Shown in pieces: positions 1-7,141 of a DNA stretch of 15,983 nt. Each line of letters starts with the position of its first letter. Position 1 is the stretch's first letter. Source of the DNA: Kiritimatiellia bacterium. GTDB lineage: Bacteria; Verrucomicrobiota; Kiritimatiellia; RFP12; UBA1067. The stretch lies in the NCBI GenBank assembly GCA_017936245.1, contig JAGBFY010000179.1, positions 1 through 15,983 of the forward strand, in the 5' to 3' direction. Below the pieces are notes generated by a model. It did no database searches. It was not told the DNA's origin and saw only the letters and a list, made by a program, of their open reading frames with translations. A program made the position numbers and the translations under genes.

Positions 1-408
1 GGGTTTACTGCACTTGACAGGAGTCAACGCTTTTTTCAGGAGCGCTGCATGAAGTGAGCGGCAGGTATCGGGATCGAATGCTGAATGCCTCAGGACATGC
101 TGTGGATTTGGTGTCAAAAGTATCTCAAGTCGATCACCAACGGGATCCACAGCCATGAGATGCCTGTGTTCGACCTGCGCAGGAACCACAAGGAAGGATC
201 CCGCCGTCAGCATCAGAGACGGAAGATTGTGCAGCTCGTAGGTGTACTCGCCGCGAAGACAGCATATAATGGACGTTTCGCTATGGCGGTGCCAAAATGA
301 GTCTTTTGCGGAGCGCGAGGCTAAATGCCGTATTCCGCGAATCCATCCGCTCCCCAGTTCAGCGGTGCCGATATCCAATGGTCGATGACCGTATGCATGT
401 TTTCTCAT
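1..408 (-). CDS. AraC-type transcriptional regulator, N-terminal sensor part (gene continues past the window edge)
   Basis: The minus strand is open from an ATG at 408 down to base 1, giving 136 residues with no stop. A TAA lies two codons upstream in frame, so this ATG is the first possible ATG start. The translation reads like the cupin sensor domain of AraC/XylS regulators: a HRH pair near residues 40-42, a CLRGEYTYEL strand near 50-59, then AGSFLVVPAQVEHRH near 69-83, matching the family's 'H.H ... G.y.y.l ... G.l..vP...H' layout. The DNA-binding helix-turn-helix domain, normally C-terminal, would lie outside the window, so the AraC assignment rests on the sensor domain alone. The gene is divergent from the symporter operon, the classic place for its regulator. 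A sugar or related molecule is the likely ligand by inference. Confidence 0.72.
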   Translation of the reverse strand, partial: MRKHAYGHRPLDIGTAELGSGWIRGIRHLASRSAKDSFWHRHSETSIICCLRGEYTYELHNLPSLMLTAGSFLVVPAQVEHRHLMAVDPVGDRLEILLTPNPQHVLRHSAFDPDTCRSLHAALLKKALTPVKCSKP

Positions 409-416
409 GCCCAGTT

Positions 417-422
417 ATTATA
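417..422 (-). promoter_or_regulatory. -10 element of the regulator gene
   Basis: On the minus strand a perfect TATAAT reads 422 to 417, with only 8 bases between it and the ATG at 408. No good -35 hexamer lies 16-18 bases upstream. The predicted transcript would start within a few bases of the start codon, leaving little or no leader. No Shine-Dalgarno sequence is visible before this ATG. Confidence 0.5.
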
Positions 423-494
423 TCATCTTGTAGGAATGGGATAGCATGAAAGTACACTTGACTTTGCAATAATTACTTCGCGAATGAATTTTAC

Positions 495-500
495 TATAAT
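495..500 (+). promoter_or_regulatory. -10 element of the symporter-GRE operon
   Basis: A perfect TATAAT ends 6 bases before the symporter ATG at 507, so transcription would be expected to begin at or next to the start codon. The best hexamer at normal spacing (about 472-478) is a poor -35. A good TTGACT at 458-463 is too far away (31 bases) to pair with it. A strong -10 with a weak -35 suits a promoter that needs an activator, such as the divergent AraC-type protein. Confidence 0.5.
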
Positions 501-506
501 CGGCAC

Positions 507-2213
507 ATGATTTTAAATGCATCAGATTACCTCGTCATATCGCTTTTCTTTGTGCTGATGTTCGGCATCGCCGCTGCCTGTTCTCGTCGTGCGGGTCGAG
601 ACGCAAAGGACTTTTTTCTTTCAGGCAGATCAATGCCGTGGTGGCTCGTCGGTATATCTATGGCAGCAGCCGCAACGAGTTCAAACTCGGCATCAATGTT
701 TACCGAGTTTGTGCGCGAAGGCGGCATGTCGCGGATGTGGAAATGGTGGGCTTTTCTCCTTACCGGTATGACTACCGTTTTTATATATTCAAAGTTATGG
801 GTGCGTTCCGGAGCCAAGAGCGATATTGAATTCTACGAACTGCGCTATTCCGGCAAACCGGCGGCATTTCTGCGCGGATTCAGAGCCGTATATTTAGGGT
901 TGGTATTCAATGCCATTACCACGGCATGGTGCATACTCCCGGCCGTAAAGATGGGGCAGGTGCTTTTTAACGTGGATCAATGGACGATTATTTGGATTTG
1001 CTGCTTCTCGTCGATCGTATATTCAGCTCTCGGTGGATTTAGAGGCGCGATTATTACTGACTTTTTCCTGTTCCTGATCATTCTGGCAGGTTCCTTTGTG
1101 ATCATGTACTTTGGCTGGTCGCATCCGGCTGTCGGCGGTTTTACCAAGATGATGGAAAATCCTGTAGTGCAGAGCCATCTGAATTTCTTCCCGGATTTTT
1201 CCGATACCGATACCTTGTTGGCCGTGTTTATAATCCCTGTCGCCGTGCAGTGGTGGAATGTGTGGTATCCCGGCAGCGAACCTGGCGGCGGCGGTTACAT
1301 TGTACATCGTATGCTGTCGTCTAAAAATGAAAATCATTGTCAGGCGGGCACCTTGCTGTTCTTGGTGATGAACTATGTCATTCGTCCTTGGCCGTGGTAT
1401 CTTGCCGCTTTCGCAACGCTTATCATCTTCCCCGATCTTGAGTCGCTCAAGGCAATGTTCCCGCATATTCAGGATAATCTGGTGAAGGGAGATCTTGCTT
1501 ATCCGGCGTTGTTCAGGTTTATCCCCAACGGCTGGCTCGGATTGGTTGTGGCCTCGATGTTAGGAGCGCTCTTCTCAACTGTGGCGGCACACCTTTCAAT
1601 GGGGGCAAACTATATCGCCAATGATGTGTGGAAACGTTTTGTTCGCCCATCCTGCGGAGAGCGTGAACTGATAGTGGTGGGCAAGGTGTCGGTGGTGGTG
1701 CTGATGCTTGCTTCGGCATTCCTTACCGATATTCTCGCATCGGTCGGGGCTTTCTTCAATCTCATTCTCCAGATTGGAGCCGGTACGGGTCTTATCTTTC
1801 TGCTCAGATGGTTTTGGATGCGCATTAACGCATGGAGCGAGATTACAGCGATGACGGTATCATTCATAGTTGCGGTTTATCTGCAGCTTGTTCATCCTGA
1901 TATGGTTTCATGGCATCGACTGTTGATAGTAATGGCGATTACTACGACGGCGTGGGTGGCGGTAACGCTTCTTACGCCGCAGACTGATGCGGTTAAGCAG
2001 GCGGCATTTCTCGATAAGGTACGGCCGCGGTGCAGAGATATAGGGTGGGGGCTTTTGGCGACATCGGTCAGCGCACTTACCGTCTATTCACTTATGTTTG
2101 GCGCAGGATGTTGGATTTACGGTCAGTTTGTACGCGCATCAATTGTAACCGCGGTAGCCGTATGCGCGCTTATCGCATTGTTCCCGATTATCAGAAAGCT
2201 TAACGGAAAATGA
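507..2213 (+). CDS. sodium:solute symporter (SSS family)
   Basis: A 568-residue inner-membrane protein with many hydrophobic segments, of a length usual for SSS transporters, which couple Na+ entry to uptake of sugars, organic acids or amines. Recognisable family positions are DYLVISLFFVLMFGI in the first helix, AKDFFLSGRSMPWW (33-46), the AAAATSSNSASMF helix (53-65), YSALGGFRGAIITDFF (172-187) and the segment ASMLGALFSTVAAHLS (349-364), whose Ser357-Thr358 correspond to the Na2-type sodium site. The substrate cannot be read from sequence; the neighbours suggest a sugar or sugar derivative used by the glycyl radical enzyme downstream. The ATG at 507 is preferred because any later start would cut the first helix. 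No Shine-Dalgarno is present. The stop overlaps the next start (ATGA). Confidence 0.92.
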   Translation: MILNASDYLVISLFFVLMFGIAAACSRRAGRDAKDFFLSGRSMPWWLVGISMAAAATSSNSASMFTEFVREGGMSRMWKWWAFLLTGMTTVFIYSKLWVRSGAKSDIEFYELRYSGKPAAFLRGFRAVYLGLVFNAITTAWCILPAVKMGQVLFNVDQWTIIWICCFSSIVYSALGGFRGAIITDFFLFLIILAGSFVIMYFGWSHPAVGGFTKMMENPVVQSHLNFFPDFSDTDTLLAVFIIPVAVQWWNVWYPGSEPGGGGYIVHRMLSSKNENHCQAGTLLFLVMNYVIRPWPWYLAAFATLIIFPDLESLKAMFPHIQDNLVKGDLAYPALFRFIPNGWLGLVVASMLGALFSTVAAHLSMGANYIANDVWKRFVRPSCGERELIVVGKVSVVVLMLASAFLTDILASVGAFFNLILQIGAGTGLIFLLRWFWMRINAWSEITAMTVSFIVAVYLQLVHPDMVSWHRLLIVMAITTTAWVAVTLLTPQTDAVKQAAFLDKVRPRCRDIGWGLLATSVSALTVYSLMFGAGCWIYGQFVRASIVTAVAVCALIALFPIIRKLNGK

Positions 2214-2995
2214 AGTACGAAATAAAAAAAGTGGCATTGGATTTGACCGTAAGAGGGATTTCATCCGAAGAATTGCTCGGCGGTTGCATTGAAGGTTGTA
2301 CGCCGTTCCATCATCGCATACCGGCGGGCGGCGTCATTTCGTTCCCTGACGACGACATCCATCATGTGCTTGTGCTCGTGTCGGGCGAGGCTAAGTTTGC
2401 GACAGACGGCAATGAGTACGTGTTTCATGAACGGGTGGTGTTCATTCCCGATCCGAAAAAGACGGCGGAGGTCGCCGCCGTTACCGATGTGAACATTCTT
2501 GAGATACGCTGGAAGAAGCGTCCCGGCGAAGACGAAAAGCTGGCGGCGGAATATCAAACTCAATTCCCGCTCATCCAGATATACCGTAATTCCAAACAGT
2601 ATCGCGACCGCAACAAGAGCGATAAGACGATTTCCCGCAGCTGCATAGATCAGCGCCGCATCCCGCGTTTTGCCATGGGAAGTGTGGAAACATACGGCTT
2701 TGATGCGGTGAAAAGCCACGACCATCCGATGCTTGATCAGTACTTCTTTTCATTCCCCGAGAATGATATGGATGTGCTCATCGACTTTGAGGCGGTTCCA
2801 ATGAAGGGTTGCGAGCTGCTTTATATCCCGCTTGGCTCAATGCATGGCGTAGATGTGCCGCCGGGGAAGCATTGCCATTACCTGTGGATTGATTTTTATC
2901 CGGATAACGAAGAAGCGCTCAAGCGGCTCGACTGGTCGCATGTGCCTACCGGTAAACAGGCTTCCTTCAACGCAAAGACGGGAGAGCGCGCATGA
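2210..2995 (+). CDS. double-cupin protein of unknown function
   Basis: A 261-residue soluble protein without signal peptide that appears to be two cupin domains in tandem. The N-terminal domain (about 35-100) has PDDDIHHVLVLVSGEAKF followed by a YVFHERVVFIPDP strand pair. The C-terminal domain (about 155-235) has SHDHPMLDQYFF and then LLYIPLGSMHGVDV, so His170, His172, Gln177 or Asp176, and His212 could form a metal site. I do not recognise a named family. Cupins of this shape act as sugar isomerases, lyases or small-molecule sensors. Translation is probably coupled to the symporter (ATGA overlap; only a weak CGGA precedes the start) and to the activase gene (ATGA at 2992-2995). A role on the same imported substrate is inferred from this packing. 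Confidence 0.7.
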   Translation: MKYEIKKVALDLTVRGISSEELLGGCIEGCTPFHHRIPAGGVISFPDDDIHHVLVLVSGEAKFATDGNEYVFHERVVFIPDPKKTAEVAAVTDVNILEIRWKKRPGEDEKLAAEYQTQFPLIQIYRNSKQYRDRNKSDKTISRSCIDQRRIPRFAMGSVETYGFDAVKSHDHPMLDQYFFSFPENDMDVLIDFEAVPMKGCELLYIPLGSMHGVDVPPGKHCHYLWIDFYPDNEEALKRLDWSHVPTGKQASFNAKTGERA

Positions 2996-3807
2996 AAGCC
3001 CTGGTGACAAACATTCAACGCTTTTCGCTGACCGACGGTCCGGGCATCCGCACCACGGTGTTTCTGCAAGGGTGCAACATGCGCTGTGAATGGTGCCATA
3101 ATCCCGAGACCATTCCGATGAAGCCGGTGGAGCTGTTCTACCGGGAAAAGTGCATCGCTTGCGGCAGGTGCGATGATGGCTGTACGGCTGAAGCCCGGGT
3201 AATGTCATCAAAAGAAATGTCGGTTGAAGATGTGATGCGTGAAATAAGACAGGACAAGCGTTATTATGAGGAATCCGGCGGCGGGGTTGCTCTTTCCGGC
3301 GGCGAGCCAACGCTTCATGCGGATTTCGCGATTGCGCTTGCGGATGCCTGCCATAAAGAAGGAATCAAAATTGCCATCGAGACAAACATGTCGCTTCCTT
3401 GGGCGCATATTGAGCCAGTTCTCCGTAAAATGGATTTTATCATGTGCGACATTAAGCTCAATGCTACGGTCGAACACATGAAGTTTACCGGCGTCGACAA
3501 TCAGACGGTGTTCAACTCAGTCGGGCGGACTTCAAAACTCGGCATCCCGATGATTGTGCGGACTCCGCTTGTTCCCGGTGTCACCGACAGCATTGAAAAC
3601 TTAAAGCCTATTGCCGAATATATCGCCAAAATGGATAATATCGTGCGTTACGAGCTGCTCAATTTCAATCCGCTCGGAGGATCAAAGCGCGAGGCTCTGC
3701 AAAAAGAAGATTTAAGCGTTGAGGCGAAGCCTCTCGCGAAGGAGAAAACCGATGCTCTTCTCGCCGCTTTATTGGAGGTGAAGGGATTGGAAGTGAAGGT
3801 GATTTGA
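2992..3807 (+). CDS. glycyl radical enzyme activating protein (radical SAM)
   Basis: A 271-residue radical SAM protein of the pyruvate formate-lyase activase family. It would use S-adenosylmethionine and a [4Fe-4S] cluster to install the glycyl radical on the enzyme encoded next. Visible motifs are the N-terminal FSLTDGPGIRTTVFLQGC, the cluster motif C28-x3-C32-x2-C35 (WCHNPE follows), one extra ferredoxin-like motif C54-x2-C57-x2-C60-x3-C64, and GGGVALSGGEPTL (97-107) for SAM binding. Activases of non-PFL glycyl radical enzymes commonly carry two auxiliary four-cysteine motifs; here there is one, and the protein is correspondingly shorter. The start overlaps the cupin stop in ATGA. The adjacent enzyme is its obvious partner. 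Confidence 0.93.
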   Translation: MKALVTNIQRFSLTDGPGIRTTVFLQGCNMRCEWCHNPETIPMKPVELFYREKCIACGRCDDGCTAEARVMSSKEMSVEDVMREIRQDKRYYEESGGGVALSGGEPTLHADFAIALADACHKEGIKIAIETNMSLPWAHIEPVLRKMDFIMCDIKLNATVEHMKFTGVDNQTVFNSVGRTSKLGIPMIVRTPLVPGVTDSIENLKPIAEYIAKMDNIVRYELLNFNPLGGSKREALQKEDLSVEAKPLAKEKTDALLAALLEVKGLEVKVI

Positions 3808-3809
3808 TT

Positions 3810-6029
3810 ATGGGTAAAATCAAGTTCATTAACGAGTATCCGGCTGATCGTGTGTTTTCATACGATGAACGCATAGCTTTACTCAGGACGCGCAAGGTTG
3901 AACAGACGGCCGAAAAGGCGGCGGCCGGTGGGGCGGATGAAGATGATTACGGCATTGTGGTGCAAGATGAATTCAAGTACACGCTTAAGCCCAATCATCC
4001 CAACGGTTCGATTTACGGGTATAAGGCGTGGAGTGAAAACTACTGTTCAATTTTGCAGCAGCATCCGATATATGTTGACGCGCTTGATGCATTTTCGGCA
4101 AAGGGATTTTTCTTTTTGGAGCGACTTCGCCCGGTGGGAACGAAATGGAATCCCGATTATTCTTACCCGGATCTTCAAGCGATATTTGATCGCTATCAAG
4201 TTATTTCCGGTATCGACAACTGCCACCATTTTACGCCAGATATTCAAATCGGATTTGAAAAAGGATGGGATGGCATATTGTCGGAGCTGAAGGAGGAACG
4301 TGCTAAACATGATGAAAGTCATCATGAGTTCTACGATGCGGAAATAGCGGTCGTTGAAAATATTATCGCATTCATTCGCCGTGCAGGAGAAGAGATTATC
4401 GCGCTCTCGAAAGCGGAACGGAATTTTCAGCTGTCAGAAAATTTGCGCACGATGGGAGAGATTGACTTGCGCATCGCCGAAGCGCCTCCCGCGACATTTC
4501 GTGAAGCAGTTCAGTGGTGCTGTTGGTTTTCAATGATTTCGCGCACTTATAATCGCGGTAGCGCGGGCGGCCAGCTTGAAGATTTGCTCAACCCTTTTTA
4601 CGAGCGAGATATTGCCGCAGGAATTTTAAATGATGAAGAGGCTGTTTTTTATCTCGCTTGCCTCTTCTTGCAGGATAGCCGTTATTGGCAGTTGTCAGGG
4701 CCGGATGAAAACGATAATGACCGCACTTGCCATCTTTCGTATTTGGCGTTGGAGGCGGCGGATAAATTGAATATCGCCACCAACTTGACGATTCGTTATC
4801 ATGACAAAATCGATCAAAAATTTTTCCGTAAGTCGGTAGAGCTTCTCTTTAAAAACAAGCAGGGTTGGCCGCGATATTCGAGTGACAAAGCTCTCATGGA
4901 CGGCTTTATGCGCTGCGGCTATCCTAAAGAATTGGCTCGACGTCGTGTTGCCGCAGGATGTCATTGGATGTGTATTCCGGGCATGGAATACACGATGAAC
5001 GACACCATCAAGGTCAATCTGGCGATGGTTTTCGAGGTGGCGTGGAATGAGATGATGGCGCTTGACGGAGAGAAGTCGGCAGAAACCCTCTGGACGATTT
5101 ACGCAAAACACCTTAAGATAGCCGTGGATGCGACCGGTCGCGGAGTCATGCACCACCTTAATTATCAGACGAAGAGCCAGCCCGAACTTATCTTGAATCT
5201 GATGCAGCACGGATTGGTGAAGAAAGGCGTGAACATTACCGACGGCGGCGCCAACTACTACAATATCTGCGTCGACGGAGCCGGTATCGCCGTGGCTGCG
5301 GACAGTTTTGCCGCCGTGGAGCAGCGTATCGATCGCGAAAAGCGCATGTCGTACGTTCAGTTGCAACAGCATCTGGATGAAAACTATTCGGGTGTTGATG
5401 GCGAGCGGGTGCGGCAGATGATGCTGCATTCCGAGCGATACGGCGGCGGCGATTCTCTCGGCGACAAGTGGGCGGTTAGGATATCGAAACTTTGGACTGA
5501 ACTTGTAAGGGATCTCGTTAATCAGCATGCTGGCGACTATCGCCGCGTTAATTTTATTCCTGGGCTGTTCTCTTGGTCGAATACGATCCTTCTGGGCTCT
5601 CTCCTTAAAGCCACTCCCAATGGACGTAAGGCGGGCGAGCCGATTAATCATGGAGCTAACCCCAACGGAGGCTTTCGCGCCGATGGGTCGGTAACGGCAA
5701 TGTGTAATTCTATTGCCGCTGTTCAGCCGGGGTTTGGCAATACCGCCCCTGTGCAGCTAGAAGTCGATCCGCAAATCGCGAATGACGAAGAAGGTGTGGA
5801 TAAGATGTGCGCTATGATCAAAGGGATCATGAACAGCGGCAATACGCTGCTCAACATCAACATAATCGACGCCAAGCGCATACTTGAGGCGGATTCTGAT
5901 CCTTCGAAGTTTCCTGATCTGGTGGTGAGAGTGACAGGCTTCACCGCGTTCTTTGCGATGCTTTCGGCCAAGTTCCGCAAACTTGTCGTAGATCGCGTAA
6001 AATCCGTAAATCCGGGGGCTTGCAGATGA
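3810..6029 (+). CDS. glycyl radical enzyme of unknown substrate (PFL-like)
   Basis: A 739-residue cytoplasmic enzyme of the pyruvate formate-lyase/dehydratase superfamily. Near the C-terminus VVRVTGFTAFFAML carries the glycyl radical site, Gly710. The catalytic cysteine is expected in RRRVAAGCHWMCIPGMEY: Cys384 or Cys388, about 320-330 residues before the glycine as in known members. Diol dehydratases, choline lyase and hydroxyphenylacetate decarboxylase use Cys-x-Glu here, and PFL uses Cys-Cys; this protein has neither, so none of those activities can be assigned. The ATG at 3810 is chosen over a TTG at 3804 because GAAGGTGA (3795-3802) lies at good spacing before it. It follows its activase by 2 bases, and its stop overlaps the isomerase start (ATGA). 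The activity would be destroyed by oxygen, implying anaerobic life. Confidence 0.9.
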   Translation: MGKIKFINEYPADRVFSYDERIALLRTRKVEQTAEKAAAGGADEDDYGIVVQDEFKYTLKPNHPNGSIYGYKAWSENYCSILQQHPIYVDALDAFSAKGFFFLERLRPVGTKWNPDYSYPDLQAIFDRYQVISGIDNCHHFTPDIQIGFEKGWDGILSELKEERAKHDESHHEFYDAEIAVVENIIAFIRRAGEEIIALSKAERNFQLSENLRTMGEIDLRIAEAPPATFREAVQWCCWFSMISRTYNRGSAGGQLEDLLNPFYERDIAAGILNDEEAVFYLACLFLQDSRYWQLSGPDENDNDRTCHLSYLALEAADKLNIATNLTIRYHDKIDQKFFRKSVELLFKNKQGWPRYSSDKALMDGFMRCGYPKELARRRVAAGCHWMCIPGMEYTMNDTIKVNLAMVFEVAWNEMMALDGEKSAETLWTIYAKHLKIAVDATGRGVMHHLNYQTKSQPELILNLMQHGLVKKGVNITDGGANYYNICVDGAGIAVAADSFAAVEQRIDREKRMSYVQLQQHLDENYSGVDGERVRQMMLHSERYGGGDSLGDKWAVRISKLWTELVRDLVNQHAGDYRRVNFIPGLFSWSNTILLGSLLKATPNGRKAGEPINHGANPNGGFRADGSVTAMCNSIAAVQPGFGNTAPVQLEVDPQIANDEEGVDKMCAMIKGIMNSGNTLLNINIIDAKRILEADSDPSKFPDLVVRVTGFTAFFAMLSAKFRKLVVDRVKSVNPGACR

Positions 6030-7141
6030 GCCGAGGCTTGCGATACGATTCGCCGGTACGTCTTGAAAGTGCGCGCGCCTGGCGTACCTATCACGGCGGG
6101 CGTCTCATCGACGAACTGCACGGGAAGTCGGATGCCGTCGATACGCATTTCCCCGAAGACTGGATAATTTCAACCGTGCGGGCGATAAATGCAGGTCGAG
6201 AGGATATTGTCGAAGGTTTGAATTTTCTTGCCGGGAGCGAGGTTGCGCTCAAGGATTTCATCTCTGCCGATCCGGTTGCCGCACTTGGAGCGGCTCATGT
6301 AGAATGTTCGGGAACTTCTTTAGGCGTACTTGTGAAGCTCATTGATGCCGCCGAGCGGCTTGGCGTGCAGTGTCATCCCGACCGGGCGAAGGCGCGTGAG
6401 TTTTTCAATTCTCCATACGGCAAGACGGAATGTTGGCATATTGTCGGCGGTCGCGAGATCGGCGGCGAAAAGCCTTGCGTTTACATGGGCTTTAAGCAAG
6501 GTGTAACCAAGGATGCCTGGCGTGAAGTGTTTGAGCGGCAGGATATTCCCGCTATGCTCGGGATGCTGCATCGCATAGAAGTAAAGCCCAGTGATACGTT
6601 TTTCATCGATGGCGGTGTTCCGCACGCTATAGGAGCTGGGTGCCTGCTCGTTGAGATACAGGAGCCTACCGATTACACTTTCCGCACAGAAAAGGTGACT
6701 CCGCAAGGATTTGAGATATTCGATCAGGCCTGTCATTACGGAATCGGGTTCGAGAATATGTTCGACTGCTTCCATTATGACGGATGCAATGAAGATGATG
6801 CGCGAGGCAGGTTTATGGTCGAGCCGAAGGTAGTTGAGCAATCGGATGATTATGTCCGTACCTTGATTGTGGGGATGCCGCGAACCGATTGTTTCACGCT
6901 GGAACGTTTCGATATCTGCGGAGGATGTCGATTCGAGTCCGATGGCGAATTCTCCGGATTGTATGTTCTTTCAGGAGAAGGCCAGCTGGAAAGCCAGGCA
7001 GGAATATCTCTATTGCGTCCAGGATGCCAGTTCTTCGTTCCTGCTTCATCGGCTGAGTTTTCGGTCAACGCCGGCAGTGGGCAGAAACTTACGCTTTTTC
7101 GGGCTAAAAATGCTACAATTCGTAAACATGAGGAAAAATAA
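6026..7141 (+). CDS. type I mannose-6-phosphate isomerase-like protein
   Basis: A 371-residue zinc enzyme of the type I phosphomannose isomerase family, which interconverts mannose 6-phosphate and fructose 6-phosphate. The metal ligands are all present: Gln115 and His117 in VQCHPD, Glu135 in GKTECWHI, and His200 in VPHAIGAG, followed by LLVEIQEPTDYTFR with the active-site arginine (Arg220). A C-terminal cupin-like barrel (about 310-365) completes the fold. ATG at 6026, overlapping the GRE stop as ATGA, is preferred to the TTG at 6020. Because it sits inside a GRE operon, it may act on an unusual sugar phosphate rather than serve general mannose metabolism; this is inference. The stop overlaps the next gene by one base (TAATG). 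Confidence 0.88.
   Translation: MSRGLRYDSPVRLESARAWRTYHGGRLIDELHGKSDAVDTHFPEDWIISTVRAINAGREDIVEGLNFLAGSEVALKDFISADPVAALGAAHVECSGTSLGVLVKLIDAAERLGVQCHPDRAKAREFFNSPYGKTECWHIVGGREIGGEKPCVYMGFKQGVTKDAWREVFERQDIPAMLGMLHRIEVKPSDTFFIDGGVPHAIGAGCLLVEIQEPTDYTFRTEKVTPQGFEIFDQACHYGIGFENMFDCFHYDGCNEDDARGRFMVEPKVVEQSDDYVRTLIVGMPRTDCFTLERFDICGGCRFESDGEFSGLYVLSGEGQLESQAGISLLRPGCQFFVPASSAEFSVNAGSGQKLTLFRAKNATIRKHEEK

Noticed and set aside
85..300. 71-codon plus-strand open frame near the left edge
   Set aside because: It lies antisense to the regulator gene, whose minus-strand translation has recognisable AraC sensor motifs; the plus-strand peptide has none.
458..500. TTGACT (458-463) paired with TATAAT (495-500) as one promoter
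   Set aside because: The spacing is 31 bases, far beyond the usual 16-18, so they cannot form one sigma-70 type promoter.
4695..5651. 318-codon minus-strand open frame
   Set aside because: It lies wholly inside the glycyl radical enzyme gene, antisense, with no recognisable domain and no ribosome binding site context; it is a by-product of codon bias.
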